Origin: Saitoella complicata NRRL Y-17804
Lineage: Eukaryota; Ascomycota; Saitoellomycetes; Saitoellales; Saitoellaceae
Length of the DNA: 64,000 nt
Direction: 5' to 3'
Assembly: GCF_001661265.1 (NCBI RefSeq)
Contig: NW_017567000.1
Coordinates: 248,001 to 312,000, forward strand
The translations under genes were made by a program, and so were the position numbers. Under the pieces are notes generated by a model. It was not told the origin of the DNA and made no database searches. It saw only the letters and a list, made by a program, of their open reading frames with translations. This document shows, one piece after another, positions 45,031-57,296 of this stretch. The stretch's first letter is position 1. Each line of letters begins with the position of its first letter.

Positions 45031-46951
45031 TTACAAGTCTGTAACGCAACCGTTCGATGCGTTCGTAACGTTCTTGGCAAACTTGTACAGAGTTCCCTGA
45101 GTGTACTTCAATGGAGGAGCGACCCACGACTTCCTTCTCTCAGCAAGCACCTCCTCCGACACCCTCAAGTCAATGACATTCTTCTCAGCACTGATGAAGA
45201 TCTCATCGCCGTCCTCAACCAAGGCAATGGGTCCACCCTCCTGCGCCTCAGGAACAATGTGACCCAGCAAGAAACCGTGGGAGCCACCGCTGAAACGTCC
45301 GTCGGTAATCAAAGCAACGTCCTTGCCAAGACCGGCACCCATGATAGCTGATGAAGGCTTCAACATCTCGGGCATACCGGGGCCACCCTTGGGACCTTCG
45401 TAACGGATGACAACAACAGCCTTCTCACCAATCTTGAACTCACCACGCTCAAGGGCCTCGGTGAAGGAGTCTTCATCGTTGAACACACGAGCCTTACCCG
45501 TGAACTCGGTACCCTCCTTTCCGGTAATCTTCGCAACACTACCTCCGGGAGCAAGAGATCCGCGAAGAATCTGCAAGTGACCGGTGCTCTTGATAGGGTT
45601 GGTGAGGGGACGGATAATGTCCTGTCCCTGGGGCAGATCCTCGGCAAGTGCCAAGTTCTCGCCAAGAGTCTTACCAGTAACAGTCAAGATGTTTCCATCG
45701 ATCATCTTTTCGTCAAGGAGGAACTTGAGGATGGCGGGGATACCGCCGATCTTGTGAATGTCCTCAAAAACGTACTTGCCACTGGGCTTCATGTCGGCAA
45801 GGAGAGGAGTGCGGTCACTGACAGCCTGGAAATCATCGATGGTCAACTCGATGCCAACAGAGTGAGCGATGGCGATCAAGTGGAGAACGGCGTTGGTGGA
45901 CCCACCGAGAACGGTAATAAGGACCATGGCGTTCTCAAAGGCAGCACGAGTCATGATGTCACGGGGCTTGATGTCCTTCTCGAGGAGAACCTTGATGGCC
46001 TCCCCGGCCTGGAGACACTCACGCATCTTCGCAGGGGACTCTGCCGGGTACGAGGACGAACCAGGAAGAGACATACCCATAGCCTCGGCGGCAGATGCCA
46101 TAGTGTTCGCGGTGTAAACTCCACCACAGGCACCAGCACCAGGGCATGCGGAACGGATGATGTCCGCACGAGTCTCCTCAGTAATGCGACCAGCGATGTA
46201 CTCTCCGTATGACTGGAATGCGGAAACGATATCGACCTGAGCATTGTTCAGACTGGCACACCTTCCGGCCTTGATAGTACCTCCGTAAACCATGATAGAA
46301 GGTCGGTTGACACGTCCCATTGCGATCAATGTACCGGGCATGTTCTTGTCACAACCAGGCAAGGAGATATTTGCGTCATACCACTGACCGCTCATAACAG
46401 TCTCGATGGAATCAGCGATGATCTCACGGGACTGAAGGGAGTAGCGCATTCCCTTGGTACCCATGGAAATACCATCACTGTGAAGACGGGCATAAGCGGT
46501 TGTACTGGTTCGAAACAAGAACACCTTACCTGACACCGATGGTGTTGAATTGGTATCCCACCAACCCGGCCTTCTGAACTCCCTCCTTAACCTTCTTTCC
46601 GAGGTCCATTAAGTGCATGTTACAGGGGTTACCCTCATACCACACACTGGAGATACCAACCTGAGCTTTCGAGAGATCCTTCTCAGTGATACCAGTGGCG
46701 AGAAGCTACGATAAAAATGAGCATTCGTAGGCATATAGGAAAGCGGGTTTCAAAAATACCATAGCTTGGGAAGCACCCTGCGACTTGGGCTGGGTGATCT
46801 TGGCACTGAACTTGTTCAAGGTCGACATGTTGCGAGACCTAGACGGATCGAAGGTCAGTACGTCAATGAGGCTCGAATTCCGAGGTAAAACACACTGAGG
46901 AGCATTCCTTGCAATGCCGGCGGCAGATTTTGCGACGAACCTCGAAGCCAT
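45031..46951 (-). CDS. ILV3: Dihydroxy-acid dehydratase, mitochondrial
   Basis: Fe-S enzyme of valine, isoleucine and leucine synthesis in mitochondria. Exons 46951-46760, 46705-46530 and 46477-45031 give 604 residues. The first exon is a presequence ([18 protein letters not shown]). Motifs: [20 protein letters not shown] and [18 protein letters not shown], with the cluster-binding cysteines, then [36 protein letters not shown] and [20 protein letters not shown], the substrate-binding serine segment. The chain ends ASNGCVTDL, normal for the family. The second intron splits VSDGISMG. Divergent from NOSIP by 159 bp. Confidence 0.97.
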
Positions 46952-47110
46952 GGTTGTATACGCCGAGGACAGTTGCGACTCTCGCTTTTCTTGCAGAATG
47001 ACTGGCCCGGCCGAATTCCGCGCACTCGCCACACACCAGCCATACGGTACCGTACAGGTATCATCGGTACCGACAGCTGCTGAGTTCCAGGTTTGTATGC
47101 GTTCCTTTCG

Positions 47111-48106
47111 ATGACCAGGCATTCAAAGCGAAACACGTCGCTTGCTTTCTTCACAGCCTATGAACGCCAATTGCTGGAGTACGGCACGAAGCGGAGGCGC
47201 CTGGGCAAAGAATCCTTCAGGGAGTACGATGCTTGCCATTTATGCCTCGCAAGAGCTCGCGACCCCGTTACCTGCCCTGACGAGGGCCATCTGTTTTGTC
47301 GAGAATGTATCCTTGAAAGTCTCCTTGCTCAACGAAAGGAGGTGAAGCGCTTGCAGAAGGAGTTTCAGAAGCGACTGCAAGAGCACGAGGCAAAGGAGAA
47401 ACTCGACAACGACGAGGCGCAACAACGGACTGTAGAGGAGTTTGAGCTTGTCCAAGCAGGTCTTGCAGTGGCAGCAGGGGCTACGAAGGACGGAAGCAAT
47501 CCTGCACCCTTACGTGCAAGTGAGCCTAACCATTCGAAGAAAAGACCCTTCAAGCTGGACGAGGAGGATATGCTTAAAGCTGCAGTGGCGGAACGAGAAT
47601 CCCATAAGAAAGCTTTTTTGGAGGAGAAGGCAGCTCTGGCAAAGTCCGAACTTCGATCGTATTGGCTTCCAAGCCTGACGCCTGGCCTTGAATCAAATTC
47701 GGATACCTCCTCCGGGCGAATGCCGAAACTGAACCCCATATGTCCCGCATCTGGTATAGACAGTACACATGAGTTGACCCTGAAATCATTGGTGACTGTT
47801 GAATTCTCTGAGGACAAAAACACGATGACGGGACAGGGCGAGCCGCAAAGAATATGTCCTTCTTGCAAAAAGGGCTTGAGCAATGGGTTGTCCGGATATC
47901 TCGCTATAGGGTGCGGCCATGTTTGTTGCAAAGGATGTGTGGAGAAATTTATCCGTGAATCTGGGCAGTGCTTCGTTTGCGGAGATTTCTTCAAGAACGA
48001 GAAGGGTCAAGGAGGGTTAATCGAGATGAAGGGGGAAGGAACGAGTTATGCTGCGAAAGGCAATGCACTGGCCGTATCTAAGGGTGTGGCATTCCAAGGT
48101 GGGTAG
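47111..48106 (+). CDS. NOSIP-like RING/U-box E3 ubiquitin ligase
   Basis: Single-exon, 331 residues. Eukaryotic NOSIP proteins are nuclear ubiquitin ligases also found with spliceosomes. Start MTRHSKRNTSLAFFTAYERQ matches the family's invariant MTRH beginning, so the in-frame ATG at 47093 is rejected. A split U-box/RING follows: YDACHLCLARARDPVTCPDE with GHLFCRECILESLL; then a long charged coiled coil (RKEVKRLQKEFQKRLQEHEA); then a C-terminal RING with CPSCKKGL, GCGHVCCKGCVEKFI and CFVCGDFF. It ends tail-to-tail with AFG1, stop codons 2 bp apart, so transcripts must overlap. Confidence 0.93.
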   Translation: MTRHSKRNTSLAFFTAYERQLLEYGTKRRRLGKESFREYDACHLCLARARDPVTCPDEGHLFCRECILESLLAQRKEVKRLQKEFQKRLQEHEAKEKLDNDEAQQRTVEEFELVQAGLAVAAGATKDGSNPAPLRASEPNHSKKRPFKLDEEDMLKAAVAERESHKKAFLEEKAALAKSELRSYWLPSLTPGLESNSDTSSGRMPKLNPICPASGIDSTHELTLKSLVTVEFSEDKNTMTGQGEPQRICPSCKKGLSNGLSGYLAIGCGHVCCKGCVEKFIRESGQCFVCGDFFKNEKGQGGLIEMKGEGTSYAAKGNALAVSKGVAFQGG

Positions 48107-48108
48107 AT

Positions 48109-50158
48109 TCATTTGGACTTCTCCCTGTAAATCTTCGATCCAAGACCCCAAAAGCCTGCCTTCTTTCCCCAATTATCCACTGTGCCCCACATATGAACGT
48201 TAGAGATTTTCGGTGGCGGGTCTGGCGTCTTCCTGAACGGGCTGAATATGTTTGCTTCCTTATCCTCGGCCGCGGTCGCCAGCTGTTCCTGCTGCCGTGT
48301 CGCGCTGCCTAGCGCTCCTTCCGCGCGCTCCACCTCCCAAGTCCTGTGCGAAACGGGCATCCATTCGCAATTTTCCCACCACCGCTCAGACTTCATTTCA
48401 TGTAACCTTGACACGGCTCTTTTGAATGCAAACTTCTCGTCTTCGCCAGTGAATTTGTTCAATTGTCCGTAATCAACAGCAGAGGTCGTGGGCGAAAGCG
48501 ATTTGAACGATTCCCCAGTTCGAGTGTCGTAGGAGGTCACATTTGGGCGGTAAGGTGAAGTCGTATCAATATGCGCACGGGCATATACTTCTTTCAATAG
48601 TTCTTGTTCGTTTGACACCTCATCGGTTACTGTGGTCGTTTCCGGGAAAAAGAGTTCCTCAGGCTCGGCTGCGGCTCGTACCAAAAGCTTGGTGCGTGAC
48701 TCGTAAAGGGCGTCAATAAGCGTGATGAAGCTTTGTTAAAGCTACATTAGCAAAGACTCGTAAATATGGCTTTCAAAGCTTACCGCCTTGCTTCATTCTT
48801 CATCAGAAGGCTCATCACGGGAACTTCATCGAGAATGAGCGTGGGAAACCTGCTAGCAATGGAAATGTACTGATTACACTCAAGTCAGCATGTCCGAAGT
48901 GAAGGTCAATCCGGGTCACTAACGTCTGCAGCGCCCAGGTTTCTTGCACATAGCTCGTTGAAGGTCATATATGCTGTGTCTCCATAAGCTTGAGCAACGT
49001 GTACAGGACGACCATAAACCTGGAGAATCGTTTCGCTACCTGTTTTGCATATTTAGCCAATACAACCCGGTTTTTGACGTTATTTACAACGTACATTCTT
49101 TCCCATCCAGCAGCCTGTTGACTGTTTCCGTCCATCGAATATCATCGTGTCCGTGGAGACAGAAGTAGGGAGCAGATTCGTCTTCCGCCCTGTTCTTCCG
49201 ATAATCTAGTTCGCTGTGCATTTCATAAACCTCGCATCGCGAGCTTAGGATCTTGGCGAACGAGTTGAACGCGTCTGTACCAAAGCCGGTAGCGTATAGG
49301 TTATCAGGGAGCCGGTTACTGGTCGCAACAAGCACTCCTCCGAGGCGGAAGAAATACAGGAAGAAGTTGCGTACTATAGCTGCTGCTCCGGGATCTGGGA
49401 GTTGGAACTCATCTATCGCCAGAACAGTGGATTCTTCGAGAACATCTCGAGCGATGCGAAGCAGGCAGTATTCATCTCCAAAATCTCGATATGCTTGGGT
49501 CTGCTGTGCGACGTGTAGCCGTCGATACATTTCTGCCATGAAGTTATGGTAGTGCCACCTGCGCTTGGTACGGCTCGGAAAACTATTCATGAATAGGTCC
49601 ATGAGCATACTCTTTCCCGTGCCTACTTCACCACAACTGTCAAGGTATTAGCATCGAACAGCTCGGTCACAGACCTCGAGCTTACAGGATTAGCCCTCGT
49701 GGGGTCGAAAGCTTATATACTTCCTCCTCTTGGGATAAGATTCGGACGAGAGCGAGACTTTCTCGTTGCAATGGATCCTTCCGACCAAGCCAATCCAAGA
49801 ACGACTTCCTCGTAGCTGGATCTGGATCTTTCTTTTTAAGGAGCTCTGTATTCAAGAGAGCCAACTTTTTCTGAAAATCCACAGGCGGGCGGTAATCCAG
49901 AAGTCTTTCATAAAGCTTGTGCAGATGTATAGCGGCTCTGAACTGTGACTCATCGGTTTGCAAGCGTCCCGACTTGACCAAGGTCTGGTATGCAACAAGC
50001 GGATCGCTAATTGCCACGGCGGTGGTGGACTGTGAGCGGTGCGGGACTGTGACGAGCGTCGTGCGGAGGCGGACGGACGGCGAGCCAGCGAGCAAGAAGC
50101 GCCGATGTCCGTGTATGGTCAGTCTGGCAGTCACAGCCAAGATCCGTTCGGAAGACAT
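48109..50158 (-). CDS. AFG1: AFG1/LACE1-family mitochondrial ATPase
   Basis: Conserved mitochondrial AAA-like ATPase that helps degrade misfolded respiratory subunits. Exons 50158-49686, 49636-49095, 49039-48924, 48869-48784 and 48730-48109 give 612 residues. A presequence-like start rich in Arg (MSSERILAVTARLTIHGHRR) precedes the first helical part. The Walker A motif GEVGTGKSMLMDLFM is formed right after intron 1, and Walker B is VLAIDEFQLPD. ATSNRLPDNLY is the sensor region. QVYGRPVHVAQAYGDTAYMT, FNELCARNLGAAD and NEARRFITLIDALYESR are family-specific. The ~170-residue C-terminal extension after ESRTKL is longer than usual. Divergent from NUC1, also mitochondrial, by 156 bp. Confidence 0.95.
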
Positions 50159-50314
50159 GATCGTAGTCGGCGGTCACCGTTCTCGTTCTCCTATCGGCTG
50201 TAGTCGAGCTCGGCCTCTTCGCCGTGAATTCGTGATGCAGGCACGCGCTCCGCCCATCCAGGTGTGAAAAGTACTCCGCCAAAAAGTCAAAGACTCGACA
50301 ACTCGACGTTGAAC

Positions 50315-51476
50315 ATGTCTAGAGTCGTCGGATCAGTCGGTCTCGTTCTTGCAGGTGCCGTCGCTGGAGGCGGTGTCGTCTACGCTGCCAGCCAGTCCCG
50401 CGTTCCTGCCGTCCCAGCTGCTGCTCCTCAACCACCCTCCCTCCCCGTCCCTCATGGATCTCCAGCTGCCCGTCCGTCCGATGTGCCGCCCACTGCACCC
50501 GCTCCTGTCAACCCTTCCGGCTTTCTGGCATTCGGTTTCCCGGGCCCTGTCTGTGACCAGGCCGTGCGAACTGGATTCATCTCGAGGTTGGTCTAAGGTC
50601 ATATTCACCGCTCGCCCGACAGCTTACATGAATCATGAACAGCTACGACCGCCGCATGCGTAACCCTGCTTGGGTTGCAGAGCATATCACCAAGGAATCC
50701 CTTGCCCAGCGCGGAGGTGATCGCAAGAACAGCGCTTTCAAGGAGGATGAATCCATCCCAGAAAAGTTCCGCGCCAGGCTTCAAGACTACTTCCGAAGCG
50801 GTTACGACCGTGGCCATCAGGTGCCTGCTGCTGATGTCAAATTCTCTCAAGCTGCGATGGATGAGACGTTCTACCTTTCCAACATGAGCCCTCAAGTTGG
50901 CGATGGCTTTAATCGCGACTGTAAGTCATGCCATCTTGCCCGCAGCTTTTCCCGTGCAAGCTAACATCTATAGACTGGGCCCATTTCGAAGACTTCTGCC
51001 GAAGGCTTGCTAACCAGTATGAAAACGTCCGCATCGTCACCGGACCTCTGTACCTCCCACGAAAGTACCCCGACGGCAAGTGGCGTGTGTCTTACGAGGT
51101 GATCGGCAACCCGCCCAATGTCGCCGTGCCGACGCATTTCTACAAGGTGATTGTTGCCGATAATGGAAACCCGCAAGAGACAGTGACTATTGGTTCTTTC
51201 GTCTTGCCCAATGCCCCTATCGACAATGCAACAAACTTGACAGAGTTTGTAACTCCTCTCGACGCTATCGAACGGTAAGATCATACATACCGTGTGGGTG
51301 CGTGCATGCAGATCACTAACTGTAACAAATATAGGGCAAGCGGTTTGGAATTCCTTACGGCCTTGAAGTCTAGCAAACGCAGGGAACTCTGCCAGGAGAC
51401 CTCTTGCTCCGTCATCGTACGACAATTCGCCGACAAGAACAAGCAGACCAAGAGGCTTCCCGCACCGAAGCTGTAG
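50315..51476 (+). CDS. NUC1: Mitochondrial endonuclease G-type nuclease
   Basis: Sugar-nonspecific DNA/RNA nuclease of mitochondria, involved in DNA turnover and cell death. Exons 50315-50586, 50643-50920, 50974-51274 and 51335-51476 give 330 residues. The N-terminus (MSRVVGSVGLVLAGAVAGGG) is a membrane/targeting segment followed by a Pro/Ala-rich linker. The active site is SGYDRGHQVPAADVK (DRGH motif), with FYLSNMSPQVGDGFNRDYWA holding the metal-binding Asn after the second intron. NVRIVTGPLYLPR and THFYKVIV are typical. The length equals yeast Nuc1 (329). Confidence 0.96.
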
Positions 51477-51531
51477 GATTGGCGCTAGGGAATCACATAG
51501 GCATACTTCTTGTACGGAAATATATTTGCAT

Positions 51532-52055
51532 TTAAAAAGCTCCCGCTGCGCGCTCCTTCTGAACACGAGCAATGTACTGCCACAAGAGTTAACGCGCGAT
51601 CCTCGATTGACAGCGGGCTCAGTCCACTTACTGTTCTCGACACAATCTCCGTAGACTCGAGGTACATCTTCATACAGCTCGACACACAGCCCTAACATGT
51701 ACAGTCAGCCTCGGCCCTGTTTGCAGTCAGAATAGGAGGATATACCTGCTCGGTAGTCGAAAAGGTCGATCCTGGTGCAGTAATGCACTTGTCGAAGCAG
51801 TGCTCGTTGATTTTCTGCCGTCCTGTCAATACAAAACACCATGGCAAGATGCGGTGATACGCACGCCAATCAACTCTTGCGCCTGGGCAATGCTACATAC
51901 TTGTCAGCGTGAAATCCTAAGCTTGAATCATGAAAGAAGGAAACGTACGCCAACTCCTTCCTGACCTCGTTCTTCAAAGCGTCAAGCTGAGGGTTGGCCA
52001 CCGGAGCAGCGATAGGAGCAGCAGCTGAAGAAGAACCTCCGAATCCGAAAGCCAT
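51532..52055 (-). CDS. TIM13: Small Tim chaperone Tim13
   Basis: Intermembrane-space chaperone that, with Tim8, escorts membrane proteins. Five exons: 52055-51949, 51892-51865, 51814-51746, 51691-51632, 51576-51532; 102 residues. The twin CX3C motifs are CFDKC (exon 3) and CVSSC (exon 4), with 16 residues between them. LDALKNEVRKELAIAQAQEL precedes them, and the chain ends YIARVQKERAAGAF, typical of Tim13. Four introns in a 102-residue gene, with exons of 28-107 nt, show how densely this genome is spliced; no single open frame covers more than a third of it. Divergent from the lectin gene by 170 bp. Confidence 0.94.
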
Positions 52056-52225
52056 TGTTGATCAGGTATATTTGAACGTGGGTTGATCTCGCTGCACTTT
52101 GACGGTGTAATTGATTTCGGGCGCGTCAAGTCACGTGCAACCGTGACGTTGCTTCGCGTGCACGGTCGAAGTACTGAACTGCCGTCTCGACTCTCTGTGC
52201 ATTCGATCAGTCAATTGAATTGATC

Positions 52226-53337
52226 ATGAAGTCGGCTGTTCACGCCGTCTTGATTGCGCTGTATGCTGTGCTCGCTGTCTTGTTTCCCAGCGTGATCGCG
52301 GATGACAACCAGGAATACAGAAGTACGCTGCGCACACATTCGCTGTTCCCGCCTTACCTTGATCAGGATGTGCAATCGCGATGGTGGGACTTTGGCGGAG
52401 ACACGGTTATCAACGCCAACAAGCATGTCCGCCTTACTTACGACCGTCCTTCTCAAACGGGTTGGTTGTTTAGTCGTTTGCCTTTGACCGCGTCAAACTT
52501 TGAGATTGAGTTTGAATTCAAGGTCTCTGGATCGGGCCAGAACATTTTTGGTGACGGTATGGCTGTCTGGATCACGAAAGAGCGTGCCCAGAGTGGCCCA
52601 GTCTTTGGCTTTGTTGACAAGTTTGAGGGTCTTGGTATCTTCATTGACACCGTAGGTTTTCCAAGAATCGGCACATTGAACGGCTTTTCTTACCTTATTG
52701 ATCAATAGTACAAGAACAACCGACCTGGTACCATGTTTCCCTACGTTATGGCCATGCTTGGTGATGGTAAGACTGAATACGATCACGACCACGACGGCAA
52801 AGCGAACGAGATTGGTGGCTGCTCGGTTCGTACATTCAATCGCACCTGATATAGCAACTTAGCTGACGTCTGTGCAGGCTCGTGGTCTTCGAGGGGCGTC
52901 CATTCCTACAAAGGGCCGCATCACTTACTACAAGGACAACTACCTTGAACTTCAGCTTCAATACAAGAACGAGGATCAATGGATCACCTGCTTCAACGTC
53001 CCCCATGTCACGCTTCCTACTGTATCGTACTTGGGTTTCACTGCCCTCACTGGCGAACTCAGCGGTATGTGGTGTATCCGATATCGCTTGGTCTGCACTA
53101 ACGGGTGACAATGTAGACAATCACGATATCATCTCCGTGAAAGCTCAGAACATCTACACGCCTACAGTTGCTAATCCTCAGCAAGCCCCCGTGAATGCAG
53201 GTGTTCCGAAAGCGAATCAGGGCTCAGGTTGGGGAATGTTCCTCCTCAAACTTGTTTTCATTGGTGCAGTATGCGGATCTTTGTATGTTGCATGGACGAT
53301 GTATGCCAAACAGCGACGGAGGTCTTCTAGATTTTAA
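52226..53337 (+). CDS. L-type lectin, VIP36/ERGIC-53-like cargo receptor
   Basis: Type I membrane lectin that sorts high-mannose glycoproteins between ER and Golgi. Exons 52226-52651, 52709-52825, 52878-53064 and 53117-53337 give 316 residues. A signal peptide (VLIALYAVLAVLFPSVIA) starts the chain. The lectin domain shows HSLFPPYLDQDVQSRWWDFG, GDGMAVWITKERAQSGPVFG, LGIFIDTYKNNRPGTMFPYV (restored over intron 1), and GGCSARG at the metal/sugar site. A single membrane helix (FLLKLVFIGAVCGSLYVAW) precedes a short basic tail ending RRRSSRF; the final aromatic may serve as an ER-exit signal. Closest to VIP36 by length and lack of a coiled-coil stalk. Confidence 0.9.
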
Positions 53338-56300
53338 AGAATACCCAGATTAGCATACACCATGCACACTGCATTCTACTACGGTCTACCAAGCACAACA
53401 AGCTGTACTTGGAATTGTACGGGCGGCTGAGTTGTATCATATAGAAGCTCCATACATACATATTCAGCCCCATGTGTTAAGACGGCGCATTATATTATCG
53501 ATAGGCCAGCTGACCACGCACCATATGTTAATGCCATCTGTATCAAGAGGGGCCAGATCTGTTTCTACTCGTAAAGGCCAGGCCACCCCTACGCATGCGC
53601 GGATTACTAGGTTGGGTTGAATCCATGATTTCTTTGTTTTGGATAAAGCCCAATTCTATCATCCCTATAAACTCAAAAATCAGGGATGAAACTCGACTTT
53701 CCATAGGCGCGCGCGTAATCCATGTTAAAGTCGTGGATTATGCGTCCGACTTCTTGAATTTCCGAAACAATATGCAAACCAAAAACCAGAATGATTCCAG
53801 AACTTAGTCATGGAAATTCCATGAGCAATCAAACCGTAGGGTAGGGGTAGTAAAACCTTGGTAAGAAATAAGATACCATGGATTTGTCTGGGATTATTCA
53901 TGGATTACGCATCAATCATGGATTACATTATCATGGCAGAAATTTGAGCCAAAATCATGAATTAAGCCCAAAACCGGTGCTGTAGGATTGCCCTACGAAG
54001 TCCAAAATCATGGAGTACAAACCACTTCCCGTTTCTGGATTCCCATCCCGAATGGGTTTACATATTACGATCCCCGTTCGCTTCATGGATTTCAACCCTT
54101 CTTCGCATCATGGTTTAAATCCTGACTACCGTCATATATTACCATGCCCCCTACGCCGTGAGAATCATGGATAACAAAATCCATAATCCATGATTTGGGA
54201 TCGTGAATGTCGGGACTCAAACCATGATATCATTCCGTATAATCCATGATTTTTGACTTCGTAGGTCCCCGCTCTCCTGGACGACAATCCCTACCATCAT
54301 GCATCATCAGGCCCGATCACGTTCCACGTTCCCTAAGAAGATTCTCACCATGGAATTTATGCTCATGAAAATCGTATAGAAACCCCCTACGAGACCCCCA
54401 AATACTACCAAACACGATTATAAAACGCGAATAAAATTATCCAGTATCACGAATAGAGTTATTCGAGTTAGTGGGATATTCTGGGCACAATCTGGATTGA
54501 CAATTCGTCTTGAAAGTAGAATTTCTTATACGATTTACCAACACTACACTGTTATACTATTCTACCTCATGACTGCACACTGCACAGACGTGACGTTCAT
54601 TGGTCCCATCTATCACAGATCATCAATCTAGGCCATTGATATTATTATGAGATTCAAGCGATACCGATAGCAGTTGACGGTACAGCCATTTCCAAATGTA
54701 AATGCCTGTTCCACCAGCAAGCAACAGTTCCGTCTGGGTTCTACTCACCCGAATAAGAGGAGACATCAATCAAGAGTGTCGAGATTAAATGTTAACCTTT
54801 CAGCAACAGTGATCATGTGCCCAGCTTGGGTTGAGACAATACAAGCCATAGCATCGGGAGAACAGATGGGAGAGAGCCAGGGACTCGTACATCGATCGGA
54901 GAGGACCAGGGAGGCGTAGGATTCGATGCTTTCGTCAGTCAGTCGTGAGACGTTGATGTGGTGGGCTCCTGGTTGGTGCTGAGGACTTGGTGAAATTTGC
55001 CAGCGCATCAGCGCACCAGCGCTTGTGCTCACATGTCACTCACAAGAGGCGCAGGCTGAAGAACCGCAACCAAAAACCATTGATCCTTGAAGACCCTTGA
55101 TCCTCGAGGACCCTCCTCCCTCGAAGACCATGAAATCTAGCCAACCTCATGATATCTTATTTCCTGGAACGAATATCATTCCAGGTCAAATAAGGTAGTT
55201 GTGTACCATGAGTTGGAATTTCACTCTACTTGAATACTTTCCGACTTTATTCGTGTTTTTTCGTACAGTTGAATGACTTATTCGAGTGCCTTTGCTGGAA
55301 GTGGAATATGTTTCCATATTTGTGTAATCACGAATCAGGTATTCGAGACAGTCGAGTTCGGGGGGCTCGTAGAGATTCGCTCGTGGAATTCCCGGAGCGC
55401 GCTCACGGGTATAGGCAATTCCATGAGCAGGTCATCACGGCATTTTGATTCCATGACAAACCCATGATGACATCTGAGAAATTCCATTTGCTTAGCATCC
55501 CGTCATGGAATTTCCCAGAGCAGACCAGTGTTAGGGCAGGTATGGATGAGAATGTTAATGCATCGTTTGAGTGTGTTCTAACATCCTCGGTCATAGGACC
55601 ATAGTTATTGCTACTGTAGCTCTATTATGATACTCATACTGTAAGATATTACCTGATATTTTCGCTTCTTTCCCAATGATACTGCATTTTTCTGCCATTT
55701 CTCAGGCCTAGGCTTGATTGTATCGTGGATTATGCGGGGTACAATCCTGGTGTAGGTCCTGAAATCCAGATACAATCATGGATAAGCATTAGGTCCGTAG
55801 GGTTTGTCAGTGCAGCCCAACGAAGCTGGCGCTCGTGTAATTCGCTTCCGGTTTTCGAGACTGGATCACAGCTAGCCTTGATCTTTGCTGCTGATGTGCA
55901 TATGCGGCATGAGGATTTTCGATAAATTTGATAAGGTCAGCTGGTTTTATATGGACCACCTTTCCGCACAGCCATAGAACGGCCATGTGCTAAACTACAA
56001 CAGGCAGTAATGATGAAATCATGGCCCTACATGGTCCCTACATGACATCATATGACATCATGTAGGTCGATCATGTCTATATATGGCAGGGGGCCTCTTT
56101 GAGTTGCATACATTAAGAAAGTCGTGTTTAGCAAATCTCTGATATTTCGAGGCATATAGATGTTATTTTTGCAAATTTTGAAATATCTTGCTGCAAACTT
56201 TTCTCTGACGGTGATCCATGATGTTATCTTGGATTGTAATCCATGATACTGTCGAGGATTGTAATTCACGATCTTGTATGGGATTTCTCTTAGGATGGTA

Positions 56301-57296
56301 TCAATCCATAATGGTCTGCGCAATCCATGTGTAATCCCCCGGAGCTTTACTTCAAAGTCATCCACGATTCTGACATGGATTACGGGCTTGCTTGAAAAGA
56401 ATCGTGTTTAACCCAGCATTTTTCACTTTGTTGGCAAGGGTAGTCACACCGGAACAATCTCTGATCGCCATTATAATTCAAACCAGTTCCTCGCTATCTA
56501 CAGAGGCTTTATTACATGTACCAACCTGTTCTTGTCCAGTATTGAACATGGTTTAATCATGGTACTGGAAACTTTTGCTGGACAAAGTCAGGCTCAATCC
56601 TTAAAAACTTGAGGTCTAATCTTTGATGGTTCCACACGTCATTTAGCCTAATCTTGATATCATTCATGAATCTAGGCTTGCAAGTGTTCCCACGTGTCTT
56701 ACCAAATATTTCTCTAGGAATTCTCTCTCCAATTTCCAGGCTATTTTTACCGTCCACTTTTGAAGAGGTGATGCGTAATGCATGCTGTACACGATCGTCT
56801 TGAGTAATTTTCGTCGGACATTACCGTTTACTTTTCTGGGATTATTCCCGAAAATTCAGGGTATTTGTTCGCAGGCATTTCCCCAGCTCTCTCTAGCCCT
56901 AGGGTAAAATCCCAGATAGATTCGTACATGTTTCTTTTGGAATATTGCCAAAGATCTTTCGAGATCTGGTCCGGGGATAGGATTGAGCATAAACCCAGAT
57001 CAAGTTTATGATCATTCGCAGATATCTTCTGGCTTTTCTGGCGCACTAGACAACTACATGGGACACACATATCGAAGCCACCGCCGTGACAGATGCAAAT
57101 TCTTATATCTGGAAACTTGAAAGGAATATCATCACTTCAAGGGAGGAGCACTCCTATAACTACAGCTAGAAGAATAAGGTGTAATAGGGTTGAAAAATCA
57201 GTGAGATTTGGCATGTTGCCAAAATGCGCCGGGAGTAAGTACTTTCAATGCAAGTGCGAATGAGTCCATCAATGTGTATGCTCAGACATCATGGGA
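53338..57296. other. Gene-free AT-rich island with a degenerate CATGGATT repeat motif
   Basis: Nearly 4 kb with no recognisable gene, visibly richer in A and T than the flanks. The octamer CATGGATT (or AATCCATG) occurs exactly at 53620, 53717, 53877, 53899, 53917, 54084, 54185, 54241, 56238, 56322 and 56374, in both orientations. Many near-matches occur too, such as GTGGATTATGCG at two sites (about 53732 and 55723). Chance would give well below one. No terminal repeats, long open frame or transposase similarity was found. It may be a decayed mobile element, a satellite-like region, or a chromosomal landmark such as an origin or silent domain. Confidence 0.6.

Noticed and set aside
53338-57296. 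Small open frames of 60-105 codons in the AT-rich island
   Set aside because: Short, low-complexity, without family resemblance, splice structure or consistent start context; expected by chance in 4 kb.
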